A stretch of DNA of 32,432 bases from Candidatus Gastranaerophilales bacterium (GCA_947588785.1 CANPZN010000013.1:1-32432), one strand, 5' to 3'; positions 8,185 to 16,224 are shown, counted from the first letter of the stretch. Translations and numbers: made by a program. The notes: a model not told the origin generated them from the letters alone.

Positions 8185-11184
8185 TTATTCCCAGAATTGA
8201 CTTTGTAATTCGACGTCACTTATTTGATCTTTAATATATTCATATTCGGTTGAATATTTAGCTGTATAACCTAAATTGCCGTTTAATATTTCAAGTTCTT
8301 TATCGAGAGTTCCTTCCGTATCGATTACATAAGAATAGAAATCATATATTCTGTCAATATTTCTTCTGTGTGCATCAGTTTGGATCGTTTTTATTTGATC
8401 ATTTATATAATTTTTTGAGTCTTCATTTAGCGTAGATTCCAGTAATTCACCATTTAAATCTGTAACAATATTATCTATGGATAAATTATAGCTGTTCATA
8501 TTTAATATATAACAATTTGCCATTTCGTCATCACTTAATTCATATTCTTCGTATAAATCATTCAATTCCTTTTCTATGTTAGTAGTTTCTTCAAATGATT
8601 TACTTTCTAATAACTTAGAATATAGTTTAGCTAAATTTTCTTTCTGATCTGAAGGTATTTTACTTGTGTACATAAATCTTGAAATTTCTATTTTATTTCT
8701 ATTGTATTTTGAGAAATTAATTGTTTGATTTATTTGATTTTGAATAGTTGCTTTTGCTTTATCAGAATTAGCTTCTTTAAGCTGTGTATATAGTTCATTG
8801 AGTTTATTACTTGAATATATATCAGAGGCAGATTCTTGCATGTATAAACATTCATTTATTAATTTCTCATCTTTTAATACACCGGAATCAGTTAATTGTT
8901 TGTTGTATGAATTTAAAGATTCTAATCCTTGGTTATATTCTTCTTCATTTTTAGCTGATGATAAATTATTCAGTAAGTTATAGTACTGTGTTTTATTTTC
9001 TTGAGGAAGTTCTGATGAATTTAAAAATTCTTCAAGATTTATTTTATTATATATAGTTGAGAAGTTTGAAATTGCAATATTTTTATCATTTACCAATGCT
9101 TCTTTTTCATTTTCAGGCATTGAATTTGAATATTGTGCTGAATAATCATCTATTTTTTGGGTATAAGATTCAACCATATAATTTTTAAATTGTTGTAAGT
9201 TTTCAGCTTTTTCCTCTTGTGATAAATCAGCTGTTAGTGATTTATATTGATCGAATAAAGAATTTATATCTTCATTACTGTTTGGTTGTAATAATGAATC
9301 AAGTACTGTTTTTACCTCAGGGCTAAAATAGTCTTCCGGTTTTTTTGTACCATCTTCCGGCTTTGTTTCATCAGGAGAATTAACTCCATCTTGTGGCGTT
9401 GTAGAAACAGATGGTGTTTGTGTATTCCCGGTTGATGGTGTTTGTGTATTCCCGGTTGATGGTGCTTGTGTATTTCCATTTGACGGTGCTTGTGTGTTCC
9501 CATTTGATGGTGCTTGTGTTCCATTACCAGGGTTTGAACCATCATTCTTTTCAGGATCATCAGCAGTTGGATCATTTGAAGCAACAGGAAATTCTGTAGT
9601 CTTTATAACATTACCATTTGCATCTAATGTTACTTCTTTTGTCTTTCTGCCAAGAGTGTCATAATAGCTCTTTTTGCTTTCACCGTTTTCTAAATATTCG
9701 GTTATTATATATGATCCATCCGGATATATTTTCTTTTCACTTGCTTTTGTGCCATCTTTATTATATTCATATTTTTTTTCAATAGTAGTTGATTTACCAT
9801 CTTTAACAGTTTGTATTGATCTTTTTTTGATTTTTCCATTCTTATATTTATCAGTAATTGTTTTATTACCTTTTTCGGTAACAGTTTCTGTTAAGTCATT
9901 TATACTTAGTGCCTTTTTCCCTGTTTCCTGTTTGTATTTATATGTTGTTGTTGATGTACTGCCATCTGCATTTTTTGTAACTCGCTTTAAATTGTTTCCA
10001 TATGCATCTTGCGTAAATACATTTGTTTTTATTTCTGTTGTTTTGCTTTCATCTGTATATACTTTTACGGTCTTTTTTACATTATTTCCTGATTTTTCAT
10101 ATGAATATGTTCTATATTCTTTTACTTTTCCTTCTTCATCGTAAATTGTTTGGCTTTCAACAAGTTTTCCTGTAGCATCCTTATATATACTACTTTTATC
10201 TTGAGTCATATATGTTTTTTTGTTTACTTTTGTATTGTCACTGGTTTTTTCAACGGCAGATTTTAAGTTGCCGTCTGTGTCATACTTATATGTAGTTATA
10301 TTTCCGGTTTGAGCATTCTGCTTCTTCATCAACTGCCCTTTTCCATTATAATATTCTACTTTATTGACGGATCCATCTTCATTGATAATACTTCTTTTAG
10401 CCTTTTTCCCTTTATCATTATATTCAACTATGACAGTTTTCCCATTTTTTAATTTCTTTATTTTTCCTACTGTTTTATTACCATCTTTAACTGTTATTGT
10501 ATTTCCTTTTGTTGTTAATTGATCTCCTTGATATGTAGTTCCATTGATTTTAACACTTTTTAAAGTTCCATTATCATAATAATTTATATCGTAGTTTGAA
10601 GATTTATCTTTATCAGAATTATTTTCCAGATGTACTTTTATTACATCTTTATTAGTATTTATTGTTGCAGTGGATTTATCAGGAGTAGTCTGTTTTGTTG
10701 TTCCTGTTTTTTGATTTTCAACTGTAGTTGTTCCTGTTTGACCCTTTGCTGGCTTTGTTGTTGTCTTTACTGCTTGAGGTTTGCCATTTTTCATTTCATA
10801 TCTTACTGTAGTAGTTGAACCATCGTCATTAGTTACAGTTTCTGTATAGGCAGTCATTTTACCATTTTTATTTATTATTGATTTTACTGTTTTATTTCCA
10901 ATTGTTTGAGTAATTTGTTTCTTTCCATCTTCAAGTTCTTTTGTTGTTGCTTTATAAAAATCTTTATATGCTGCCCAATATTGTTCATAATTTTTACCGC
11001 CATTAAAAGCTTTTTTAAATTCAGATTCTGTTATTACTCCATCATTATTTTTGTCTATTTTCTTCAATTCTTCTTTTGAAAGACCATCTTGATAGTTAAT
11101 TTCTTTAGAATTATCAGTTTTTGTTGTGCTTCCAGCTTGATTTTTTCCTTTAATATCAGCTGCTACGTAATTAATTCCGTCCAT
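8185..11184 (-). CDS. 999-residue EF-hand protein with YD-like repeats
   Basis: Unrecognised large protein in three parts (residues from the chosen start). First, a canonical EF-hand calcium loop D44-K-N-N-D-G-V-I-T-E-S-E55. Second, about 100-530, serial strand-turn repeats such as YNDKGK, YNGKGQLMKK, YDTDGNLKSA and YKNGKIKKR, resembling RHS/YD or toxin-antigen wall repeats. Third, after a Pro-Thr/Asn-Gly linker of 8-residue repeats, an acidic helical region (about 630-999) rich in Leu, Glu, Asn and Ser. There is no N-terminal signal peptide or membrane segment. The start at 11184 is chosen because GGAGG sits 7 bases upstream of this ATG; a start 7 codons earlier would place that sequence inside the gene. 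The repeat architecture suggests a surface or exported protein, but the export route is unclear. Confidence 0.75.
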   Translation of the reverse strand: MDGINYVAADIKGKNQAGSTTKTDNSKEINYQDGLSKEELKKIDKNNDGVITESEFKKAFNGGKNYEQYWAAYKDFYKATTKELEDGKKQITQTIGNKTVKSIINKNGKMTAYTETVTNDDGSTTTVRYEMKNGKPQAVKTTTKPAKGQTGTTTVENQKTGTTKQTTPDKSTATINTNKDVIKVHLENNSDKDKSSNYDINYYDNGTLKSVKINGTTYQGDQLTTKGNTITVKDGNKTVGKIKKLKNGKTVIVEYNDKGKKAKRSIINEDGSVNKVEYYNGKGQLMKKQNAQTGNITTYKYDTDGNLKSAVEKTSDNTKVNKKTYMTQDKSSIYKDATGKLVESQTIYDEEGKVKEYRTYSYEKSGNNVKKTVKVYTDESKTTEIKTNVFTQDAYGNNLKRVTKNADGSTSTTTYKYKQETGKKALSINDLTETVTEKGNKTITDKYKNGKIKKRSIQTVKDGKSTTIEKKYEYNKDGTKASEKKIYPDGSYIITEYLENGESKKSYYDTLGRKTKEVTLDANGNVIKTTEFPVASNDPTADDPEKNDGSNPGNGTQAPSNGNTQAPSNGNTQAPSTGNTQTPSTGNTQTPSVSTTPQDGVNSPDETKPEDGTKKPEDYFSPEVKTVLDSLLQPNSNEDINSLFDQYKSLTADLSQEEKAENLQQFKNYMVESYTQKIDDYSAQYSNSMPENEKEALVNDKNIAISNFSTIYNKINLEEFLNSSELPQENKTQYYNLLNNLSSAKNEEEYNQGLESLNSYNKQLTDSGVLKDEKLINECLYMQESASDIYSSNKLNELYTQLKEANSDKAKATIQNQINQTINFSKYNRNKIEISRFMYTSKIPSDQKENLAKLYSKLLESKSFEETTNIEKELNDLYEEYELSDDEMANCYILNMNSYNLSIDNIVTDLNGELLESTLNEDSKNYINDQIKTIQTDAHRRNIDRIYDFYSYVIDTEGTLDKELEILNGNLGYTAKYSTEYEYIKDQISDVELQSQFWE
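9410..9523 (-). repeat. 24-bp tandem repeat coding the NTQAPSTG linker
   Basis: About 4.7 units of 24 bp encode an 8-residue motif of the form NTQ(A/T)PS(N/T)G. The two units nearest the C-terminal side of the protein are almost identical at DNA level, while the others have drifted by a few bases. The repeat forms a flexible Pro/Thr linker between the YD-like and helical regions and could vary in copy number between strains. Confidence 0.85.
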
Positions 11185-11507
11185 TTTTTTTCCTCCAATT
11201 TTCAAATTAAACTATATATTTATCTTTATCGGCTGTAGAATAATTTTTTTTAGTAATTTTGTATTTTTTCTTTACATAAATTAATATTAAGAAATGTTAA
11301 ATAAATAATCTTAATTTGGCAATATATAAAAAGTTATATACTTTATATATACATAGTAATAAATAACGAAAATAAAAAACATAAATAATACAAATAAACT
11401 ATAAAGCTAAAACGAAATGATTTCTTTTAAACCGTTTTCCTTAATGTCAATTAGACAATAAAGAATACGGCAGAAATATATGACTTTGCATTTAAAAGAG
11501 GATAAAA
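11185..11507. other. Divergent non-coding region between the EF-hand gene and a small gene
   Basis: About 320 bp of AT-rich DNA serving as the upstream region for both flanking genes. It holds the strong ribosome binding site of the EF-hand gene (11192-11196 on the minus strand) and a TGTC-AATTA-GACA dyad near 11444-11456. No member of the intergenic repeat family, no RNA gene and no convincing paired -35/-10 boxes were found. Confidence 0.4.
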
Positions 11508-11669
11508 ATGAATACAGTACAGATTAATTGTAAAATGAAAGAGATATATTATTCACCTACGCCGATTAAAGAAAGAGAATCGGATTTGAAATCAAGATAC
11601 GAATTTTGGAATTCAATGAATTTGTATGCGATGCAAAATATGTCGCTGCTGCAAATGAAAATGAGTTAG
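11508..11669 (+). CDS. Small 53-residue protein, unknown function
   Basis: A short open frame starting MNTVQINCKMKEIYYS and ending MSLLQMKMS. Support for it being real: AAGAGG lies 6 bases before the ATG, the coding stretch is visibly richer in G and C than the 300 bp before it, and it ends tidily, overlapping the stop of the convergent binding-protein gene by 4 bp. It has mixed charge, aromatic residues (Tyr-Tyr, Tyr-Glu-Phe-Trp) and a Met-rich C-terminus, with no signal or membrane segment. It diverges from the EF-hand gene. No family is recognised. Confidence 0.6.
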   Translation: MNTVQINCKMKEIYYSPTPIKERESDLKSRYEFWNSMNLYAMQNMSLLQMKMS

Positions 11670-12442
11670 CCCGCAATATGCCATTTTTGTTTTAAATTTT
11701 TAATTGTTCCGTCATTGATCATCCTGTTGACAATTATATCCAAATTTTTTTTAAGTTTTTGATTATCTTCTTTTTTGATAGCAATGGCATAAGGCTCTTG
11801 AGAAATTTTATTTTTAAGCATTCTATAATCTTTATTATCTTGAAGAAAACCGGAAAGAATAGTATTATCACTGCTAATTGCTTCGCCTTGATTTTGTTTA
11901 AAAGCATTAAAAGCATCACTATAATTTTTAAATCCAATAATAGTCGCATTCGGTATTATTCTGCGAATATTTTTTTCCGCAGTAGTACCTAAAACTACTA
12001 TTATTTTTTTATGTTTAAGATCTGAAAAATTATATATTTCACTCTTTTTTTTGACTATGGCTGTTTGACCTGCAATATAATACGGAATTGAAAAATCTAT
12101 AAAATATTGTCTTTGCGGGGTAATAGACATTGTTGCAATAACCATGTCAACATCACCGGATGTAATAGCTTCCATTCTGTTATTTGGAGTTACCGGAATA
12201 AATTGGACTTTTCGTTCACTTCCGAGAAGATCTTTTGCAACATATCTTGCAACATCAATATCAAATCCTTCATTATGCCCTGTTTTTGATATAAACCCAA
12301 AAGGTTTAGAATCTGTTTTGACGCCGACAATAAGAGTATCTCTTTCAATAATTTTATCAAGCGAATTTTGTTCAATTTTTTTACCACATCCGGTTAAAAA
12401 TATTATAGAAAAGATAAGTGATAATAAAAAAATCTTTTTCAT
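11666..12442 (-). CDS. Family 3 solute-binding lipoprotein (amino-acid ABC type)
   Basis: A 258-residue periplasmic-type binding protein. The lipoprotein signal MKKIFLLSLIFSIIFLTGC places the lipidated cysteine at residue 19. The mature part has the family signatures GFDIDVARYVAKDLLG and VDMVIATMSITPQRQYFIDF, followed by the IPYYIAGQTA segment. Such proteins deliver amino acids or similar small molecules to an ABC importer, but no permease or ATPase gene is adjacent, so it is an orphan or serves a distant transporter or sensor. The ATG at 12442 is chosen because GGAG lies 5 bases upstream; a TTG five codons earlier lacks one. A good promoter lies just upstream. Confidence 0.88.
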   Translation of the reverse strand: MKKIFLLSLIFSIIFLTGCGKKIEQNSLDKIIERDTLIVGVKTDSKPFGFISKTGHNEGFDIDVARYVAKDLLGSERKVQFIPVTPNNRMEAITSGDVDMVIATMSITPQRQYFIDFSIPYYIAGQTAIVKKKSEIYNFSDLKHKKIIVVLGTTAEKNIRRIIPNATIIGFKNYSDAFNAFKQNQGEAISSDNTILSGFLQDNKDYRMLKNKISQEPYAIAIKKEDNQKLKKNLDIIVNRMINDGTIKNLKQKWHIAG

Positions 12443-12459
12443 AATAACTCCATTCAATA

Positions 12460-12487
12460 ATTATACATAAAATTTGTTCACTTTCAA
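12460..12487 (-). promoter_or_regulatory. Predicted promoter of the solute-binding lipoprotein gene
   Basis: On the minus strand, TTGAAA (12482-12487) and TATAAT (12460-12465) are separated by 16 bp. A start site near 12453 would give a leader of about 11 bases holding the GGAG ribosome binding site. This is a near-consensus housekeeping promoter by eye. Confidence 0.55.
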
Positions 12488-12498
12488 ATAAAAATCGT

Positions 12499-12504
12499 TA
12501 TAAT
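12499..12504 (+). promoter_or_regulatory. Possible -10 box of a leaderless transcript
   Basis: A perfect TATAAT lies 7 bp before the ATG at 12512. If used, transcription would begin at or within a base or two of the start codon, which fits the absence of any Shine-Dalgarno sequence. The -35 region is poor (TTCACT with 16 bp spacing). Confidence 0.4.
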
Positions 12505-12511
12505 ATTTAAT

Positions 12512-13123
12512 ATGAGAAAGATTTTTCTGTCATTAGGAATATTAATTGTTGTAGTTTTGACTTCAGCAGCAGGGTATGTTGGTACATTACCTAATATTGA
12601 AGCTGAATTTAGCTATTTGCGAAAAGATGTAAGCGAAAATTCTCAGGCTCCTTATACTATTGAAGAATTAGACAAACAAAATGAAAATTCTTTAAAACCT
12701 ATTCCTCGGGAAGATGATTATTATGTAGATATAATTATAAAAAAAGATAAAACTACTCAATATTTAAAAGATGTTAATTCTGTAATAATTATTTTGGAAA
12801 AACTTAGAGCCTGCCTTAATACTCAGCAGGATATTCAAAAATTTAATGCTATTGTAAGTAATTTAATTGATAATATAGAATACATCAGAACAGAATATAA
12901 GGATAAACCTGAAGAAAATTATCTTTCCTATTCAAGATTAATAAATTTGTCAGCACAGGCACGGGAAGTCGCCAGCTTTAGAACTCAAGGACTTATGCTT
13001 TCAAAATATCATCCTTATACATCTTCTGATAATCAATATACAAAAGAGGCACTTCAATCTAAATTAGAAAATCTTCTTACTTCGGTAAATGAAACTATTT
13101 TTATTCTAAAGAATTTAGATTAA
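12512..13123 (+). CDS. Exported or membrane-anchored helical protein, unknown
   Basis: A 203-residue protein with an N-terminal hydrophobic segment (about 4-24, MRKIFLSLGILIVVVLTSAA) that could be a signal peptide or an anchor. The rest looks mainly helical: LKDVNSVIIILEKLRACLN, QQDIQKFNAIVSNLIDNIEYI, and a C-terminal LENLLTSVNETIFILKNL helix, with a polar linker around 45-70. No catalytic motif or known family was recognised. The gene diverges from the binding lipoprotein gene with 69 bp between the starts, and precedes another exported protein by 74 bp. Confidence 0.65.
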   Translation: MRKIFLSLGILIVVVLTSAAGYVGTLPNIEAEFSYLRKDVSENSQAPYTIEELDKQNENSLKPIPREDDYYVDIIIKKDKTTQYLKDVNSVIIILEKLRACLNTQQDIQKFNAIVSNLIDNIEYIRTEYKDKPEENYLSYSRLINLSAQAREVASFRTQGLMLSKYHPYTSSDNQYTKEALQSKLENLLTSVNETIFILKNLD

Positions 13124-13197
13124 TAATACTTGTTTATATCTTAGTGGCTGTTAAATAATATTATAAATTCCTTCTATATTTATATAGGAGAAAAAAT

Positions 13198-13890
13198 ATG
13201 TTTATAAGAATATTGTTAATCAGCTATTTTTGTATGTTTGTTACTAATGTTTGTTTCGCTTTTTCTGAGAATGATTTAGAAAATTTAGAAATATCAAAGT
13301 ATGGAAAAATTTATTCAAATGAAGATTACAGTACAAGGCTAAGACGACTTGAAACGGATTTATTAGGAATGACTCAATCCGGTAATATTGATAAAAGAAT
13401 AAATATATTAAAAGAAATTAATTCTAATTCAAAAGTTGCTTCTTATATGTATAGTGATGATTTTGAAATGCAGCCTAAAAATCAAGGTAAAGTGAAAAAC
13501 TTTTTGAATAATATTTCCTCATCTATGTTTGATTCAGGTATGGTTACCGGGTTTACTCCTCCAATTACATCTTCATATCCTAACAGATTTTTTAATAATG
13601 AGTTTATGAATTTTGCAAATGATCCATATTGTTATTGTCCGTATAATAAAGGACGCATAAAAAATAGATATCGTACACGCCATAATCATTTCCGAAAACA
13701 TGTAAATAATAATAATTTTATGGGAAATACAGGGTTTTCCTCAATGCCAAATTTTAATAATAATTGGAATAGACAACATTTACACCGTCACTATCCTAAT
13801 ACACAATATTATGGCGGATACCCTTATGTTCCGACAGATAGTATGACAAATGTATCAACCAGGTCAACTGTACATATTCTGCAGGACTGA
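13198..13890 (+). CDS. Secreted protein with YG..Y / RL.RLE motif
   Basis: A 230-residue protein with a clear signal peptide (cleavage after VCFA, residue 21). The segment LENLEISKYGKIYSNE (28-43) followed by RLRRLETDLLG (48-58) and SGNIDKRINIL (61-71) matches a short repeated motif I associate with exported proteins of Cyanobacteria and Melainabacteria. That link is from memory and was not checked. The C-terminal half (about 130-220) is rich in Asn, His, Arg, Tyr and Phe and looks disordered. GGAG sits 8 bases before the ATG and a strong terminator follows 12 bp after the stop. Function is unknown; envelope structure is a guess. Confidence 0.7.
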   Translation: MFIRILLISYFCMFVTNVCFAFSENDLENLEISKYGKIYSNEDYSTRLRRLETDLLGMTQSGNIDKRINILKEINSNSKVASYMYSDDFEMQPKNQGKVKNFLNNISSSMFDSGMVTGFTPPITSSYPNRFFNNEFMNFANDPYCYCPYNKGRIKNRYRTRHNHFRKHVNNNNFMGNTGFSSMPNFNNNWNRQHLHRHYPNTQYYGGYPYVPTDSMTNVSTRSTVHILQD

Positions 13891-13902
13891 TTTTATAGAA
13901 TA

Positions 13903-13932
13903 AAAGAAGAGAACTATTATGTTCTCTTCTTT
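13903..13932. terminator. Bidirectional intrinsic terminator
   Basis: A perfect 12-bp stem (AAAGAAGAGAAC at 13903-13914, complement at 13921-13932) with a TATTAT loop, flanked by A and T runs. It separates the secreted-protein gene on the plus strand from the 3' end of rpsR on the minus strand and can serve both. Confidence 0.85.
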
Positions 13933-13959
13933 CTTAATAAAAATTAAATTTAAGATAAA

Positions 13960-14193
13960 TTAAGATTCAAAAACATAACATAAAAGAGATGCTTCTCTTG
14001 CTTTTTTTACAGCATTAGCTAATTTTCTTTGATGTTCAGCACAAGTTCCCGTAATTCTTCTTGGAAGAATTTTACCTGCTTCTGTGAGATATTTTCTAAG
14101 TTTTTGAGCATCTTTGTAATCAATATTATCAATTTTATCTGCACAAAAACTGCAATTTTTACGTTTTTTCTTGTCTAATTGTTCTTTTGCCAT
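13960..14193 (-). CDS. rpsR: 30S ribosomal protein bS18
   Basis: A 77-residue ribosomal protein. The core [18 protein letters not shown], then [20 protein letters not shown] is the bS18 signature that contacts 16S rRNA in the platform. The N-terminal CSFC pair (Cys14, Cys17), with Cys51 and His54 in TCAEHQ, may form a zinc site as in zinc-binding forms of the family. It ends the conserved rpsF-ssb-rpsR operon, 33 bp after ssb. Confidence 0.96.
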   Translation of the reverse strand: MAKEQLDKKKRKNCSFCADKIDNIDYKDAQKLRKYLTEAGKILPRRITGTCAEHQRKLANAVKKAREASLLCYVFES

Positions 14194-14226
14194 TATATTT
14201 TTCCTCTATTTCTAATTATAATTTAC

Positions 14227-14637
14227 TTAAAATGGGATTTCTTCTTCACCAATTAAAACATCGTCCATTTCCACTTCAGAAAATTTTACAACTTGATCAG
14301 ATTTTTGTGATTGAGATGAAGAAGCTGAATCAGATGTATTTGTTGATGAACACAACTCAAAACTTGATAAATCAACTTCCATTACTTTTTTTTCACTACC
14401 ATCTTCATTTTGTACATTTGATATTTGAAGTCTGCCTTCAATAACAATCTTATTTCCTTTAGAAACTGAAGTTTCAATTGTTTCTGCAAGATTACCTCGT
14501 GCAATCACTCTAATTAAAGACTGTTCTTTTTCATCAATATTTAAAGTAAAAGAAGTAACAGGAATATTATTCCCCGTAAATCTTTTTTCAGGATTCCTAT
14601 AAACTATACCGGATAATACTGCTTTAGCTATTGACAT
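14227..14637 (-). CDS. ssb: Single-stranded DNA-binding protein
   Basis: A 136-residue SSB. The OB fold (about 1-97) includes KAVLSGIVYRNPEKRFTG, VTSFTLNID and LIRVIARGNLAE; a Ser/Gln-rich tail leads to the acidic tip EEEIPF, the usual docking site for repair and replication partners. I use the ATG at 14637, which has GGAG six bases upstream, over a TTG five codons earlier. Note ELCSS at the end of the fold. Position between rpsF and rpsR is the widely conserved arrangement. Confidence 0.94.
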   Translation of the reverse strand: MSIAKAVLSGIVYRNPEKRFTGNNIPVTSFTLNIDEKEQSLIRVIARGNLAETIETSVSKGNKIVIEGRLQISNVQNEDGSEKKVMEVDLSSFELCSSTNTSDSASSSQSQKSDQVVKFSEVEMDDVLIGEEEIPF

Positions 14638-14655
14638 TTTTGCTCCAATCAAAAA

Positions 14656-14952
14656 TTATGCTTTTACTTCAGACGTTTCAAGAAGCATTGTTCTTAAAAT
14701 ATTTTCATTTAATCTAAGTTGTCTGTTAAATTTTTCTACCTGATTAGGTTCCATTTCGAATGTATGAACAGCAAAGTAACCATCACGGAAATCTTGAATA
14801 TCATAAGAAAGTTTTTTTCTGCCCATTTTATCTGTTGAAGTTACTTTACCTTCTAAAGAAGTAATATTTTCTTCAATTTTTGCAACAATTTTATCAAATT
14901 CTTCAGAATCGATATTTGGTTTAATTATTGATAATAATTCGTAAGTTCTCAA
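14656..14952 (-). CDS. rpsF: 30S ribosomal protein bS6 (TTG start)
   Basis: A 98-residue ribosomal protein that pairs with bS18 on the platform of the small subunit. It begins with the family-typical R-T-Y-E-L-L-S-I-I-K-P and contains KMGRKKLSYDI (42-52) and DGYFAVHTFEM (57-67). The start codon is TTG, backed by a strong AAGGAG seven bases upstream, so the unusual codon is probably genuine. First gene of the rpsF-ssb-rpsR operon; a TATAAT (14990-14995, minus strand) lies 38 bp before the start. Confidence 0.95.
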   Translation of the reverse strand: MRTYELLSIIKPNIDSEEFDKIVAKIEENITSLEGKVTSTDKMGRKKLSYDIQDFRDGYFAVHTFEMEPNQVEKFNRQLRLNENILRTMLLETSEVKA

Positions 14953-14989
14953 TTTATTTCTCCTTGACTTTATATTTAGTTAATCAATA

Positions 14990-14995
14990 ATTATA
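14990..14995 (-). promoter_or_regulatory. Possible -10 box of the rpsF operon
   Basis: A TATAAT on the minus strand 38 bp upstream of the rpsF TTG. The best -35 candidate is TTGTAT at 15015-15020 with a long 19-bp spacer, so the assignment is tentative. Confidence 0.35.
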
Positions 14996-15126
14996 TTAAC
15001 ATGAACAAATTTAAATACAAATAGTTTGTTTATGAAAAAATCAAAGATGTTCTTTATGAGTGATGAATTATTTTATTCGGGAACACAAGATTAAGTTGTA
15101 ATAAAAGGCTAATAAACGGTTATTAT

Positions 15127-16179
15127 ATGGAATTAAAAGATCAGAATATGGATAAATTTATTTTTGCCGGAAAAAGTTTAAATGAGATTGAGAAGTTCAT
15201 GATTGATAATAATCAATCTAAATTTAGAGCTAAACAAGTATTTAATTGGATATATTTAAAATCAGTCATGACTTTTGAAGAAATGACTGATTTGCCATTA
15301 ACAACAAGAAATTTTCTGCAGGAGAATGCTCAAATTGTTTCTATAAGAATGAAAGATAAACAAATCAGTAAAGATGGAACAATAAAATATTTATTTGAAA
15401 TGGAGGATTCCTGTTTCGTAGAATCGGTTTTAATGCGGTTTGATAACAGAGCAAATCTTACGGCTTGTATAAGTACACAAGTTGGTTGTCCTATGGGCTG
15501 CAGTTTCTGTGCCACTGCAAAATTAGGTTATAAAAGAAATTTATCGGCTTCTGAAATAATACAGCAAATAATTTTGATTCAAGCTGATACCGGTTTAAAA
15601 GTTACAAATATTGTTTATATGGGGCAAGGAGAACCTTTACTGAATTTGGATAATGTTTTGGAATCAATAAAAATTTTCAGAGAAAATTTTCAAATAGGAG
15701 CAAGACGAATTACAGTTTCAACTTGCGGAATAATTCCTGCAATTAACAGGTTAGCTGATATGAATTTTCAATCGACGTTAGCAGTTTCTTTACATGCTTC
15801 TGATAATGAAACAAGAAAATCTATAATGCCTGTTTCAAATAAATATCCGTTTGATTCATTGATGGAAACATTAAAAAAATATACAGAAAAAACGAATCGT
15901 CGAGTTACAATAGAATATGTACTAATAAAAGATATAAATGATTCAATTGAACATGCTAAAAAATTAGCATTTGCTATTTCCCGTTTAAAAAGTAACGTTA
16001 ATTTAATTATTTATAATCCGAATGAGAAAAGTCCTTATAAAAAACCGATAAAAGAAAATATCTTAAAATTTAAATATATATTGGAATCATCAGGTAAAAA
16101 AGTTACAATAAGGCTGGAGAGAGGGGCTGATATTGATGCTGCTTGCGGACAATTAAGTTCAAAAACTAAAAAAATATAA
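15127..16179 (+). CDS. rlmN: Dual-specificity 23S rRNA/tRNA adenine-C2 methyltransferase RlmN
   Basis: A 350-residue radical SAM enzyme that methylates C2 of A2503 in 23S rRNA and of A37 in some tRNAs. The 4Fe-4S motif CPMGCSFC supplies Cys121, Cys125 and Cys128. The mechanistic cysteines match the known pair: Cys114 in TACISTQVGC and Cys340 in DIDAACGQL. The N-terminal RNA-binding domain (KFRAKQVFNWIY, 32-43), MGQGEPLLN and LAVSLHAS are also typical. The ATG has no clear ribosome binding site, and another ATG lies seven codons in; either is possible. It begins the plus-strand RNA-related cluster. Confidence 0.95.
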   Translation: MELKDQNMDKFIFAGKSLNEIEKFMIDNNQSKFRAKQVFNWIYLKSVMTFEEMTDLPLTTRNFLQENAQIVSIRMKDKQISKDGTIKYLFEMEDSCFVESVLMRFDNRANLTACISTQVGCPMGCSFCATAKLGYKRNLSASEIIQQIILIQADTGLKVTNIVYMGQGEPLLNLDNVLESIKIFRENFQIGARRITVSTCGIIPAINRLADMNFQSTLAVSLHASDNETRKSIMPVSNKYPFDSLMETLKKYTEKTNRRVTIEYVLIKDINDSIEHAKKLAFAISRLKSNVNLIIYNPNEKSPYKKPIKENILKFKYILESSGKKVTIRLERGADIDAACGQLSSKTKKI

Positions 16180-16195
16180 CAAAAAATAAAATAGC

Positions 16196-16224
16196 TTGTC
16201 ATATTTTATGTTTAAGTATAAAAT
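16196..16224 (+). promoter_or_regulatory. Predicted promoter of the zinc-ribbon/rimM/trmD operon
   Basis: TTGTCA (16196-16201) and TAAAAT (16219-16224) with a 17-bp spacer, near-consensus. The predicted start site around 16231 would give a leader of about 119 bases before the ATG at 16350. Confidence 0.55.

Noticed and set aside
9410-9523. Short tandem repeat considered as a CRISPR array
   Set aside because: Units are directly contiguous without spacers and keep the reading frame of the coding linker; the same holds for the 66-bp array at 32127-32432.
9312-10818. Several open frames on both strands inside the large EF-hand gene
   Set aside because: They read through its low-complexity and repeat DNA (for example His/Gln- or Phe/Leu/Ser-rich translations), have no ribosome binding sites, and the host frame is far longer with a strong start.
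11417-11461. 14-codon frame MISFKPFSLMSIRQ upstream of the small gene
   Set aside because: No ribosome binding site and too short to separate from chance.
14953-15126. Possible seventh, decayed copy of the intergenic element before rlmN (ATTCGGGAACAC...AAGTTGTAATAAA)
   Set aside because: Only scattered short matches to the family ends; not distinguishable from chance in AT-rich DNA.
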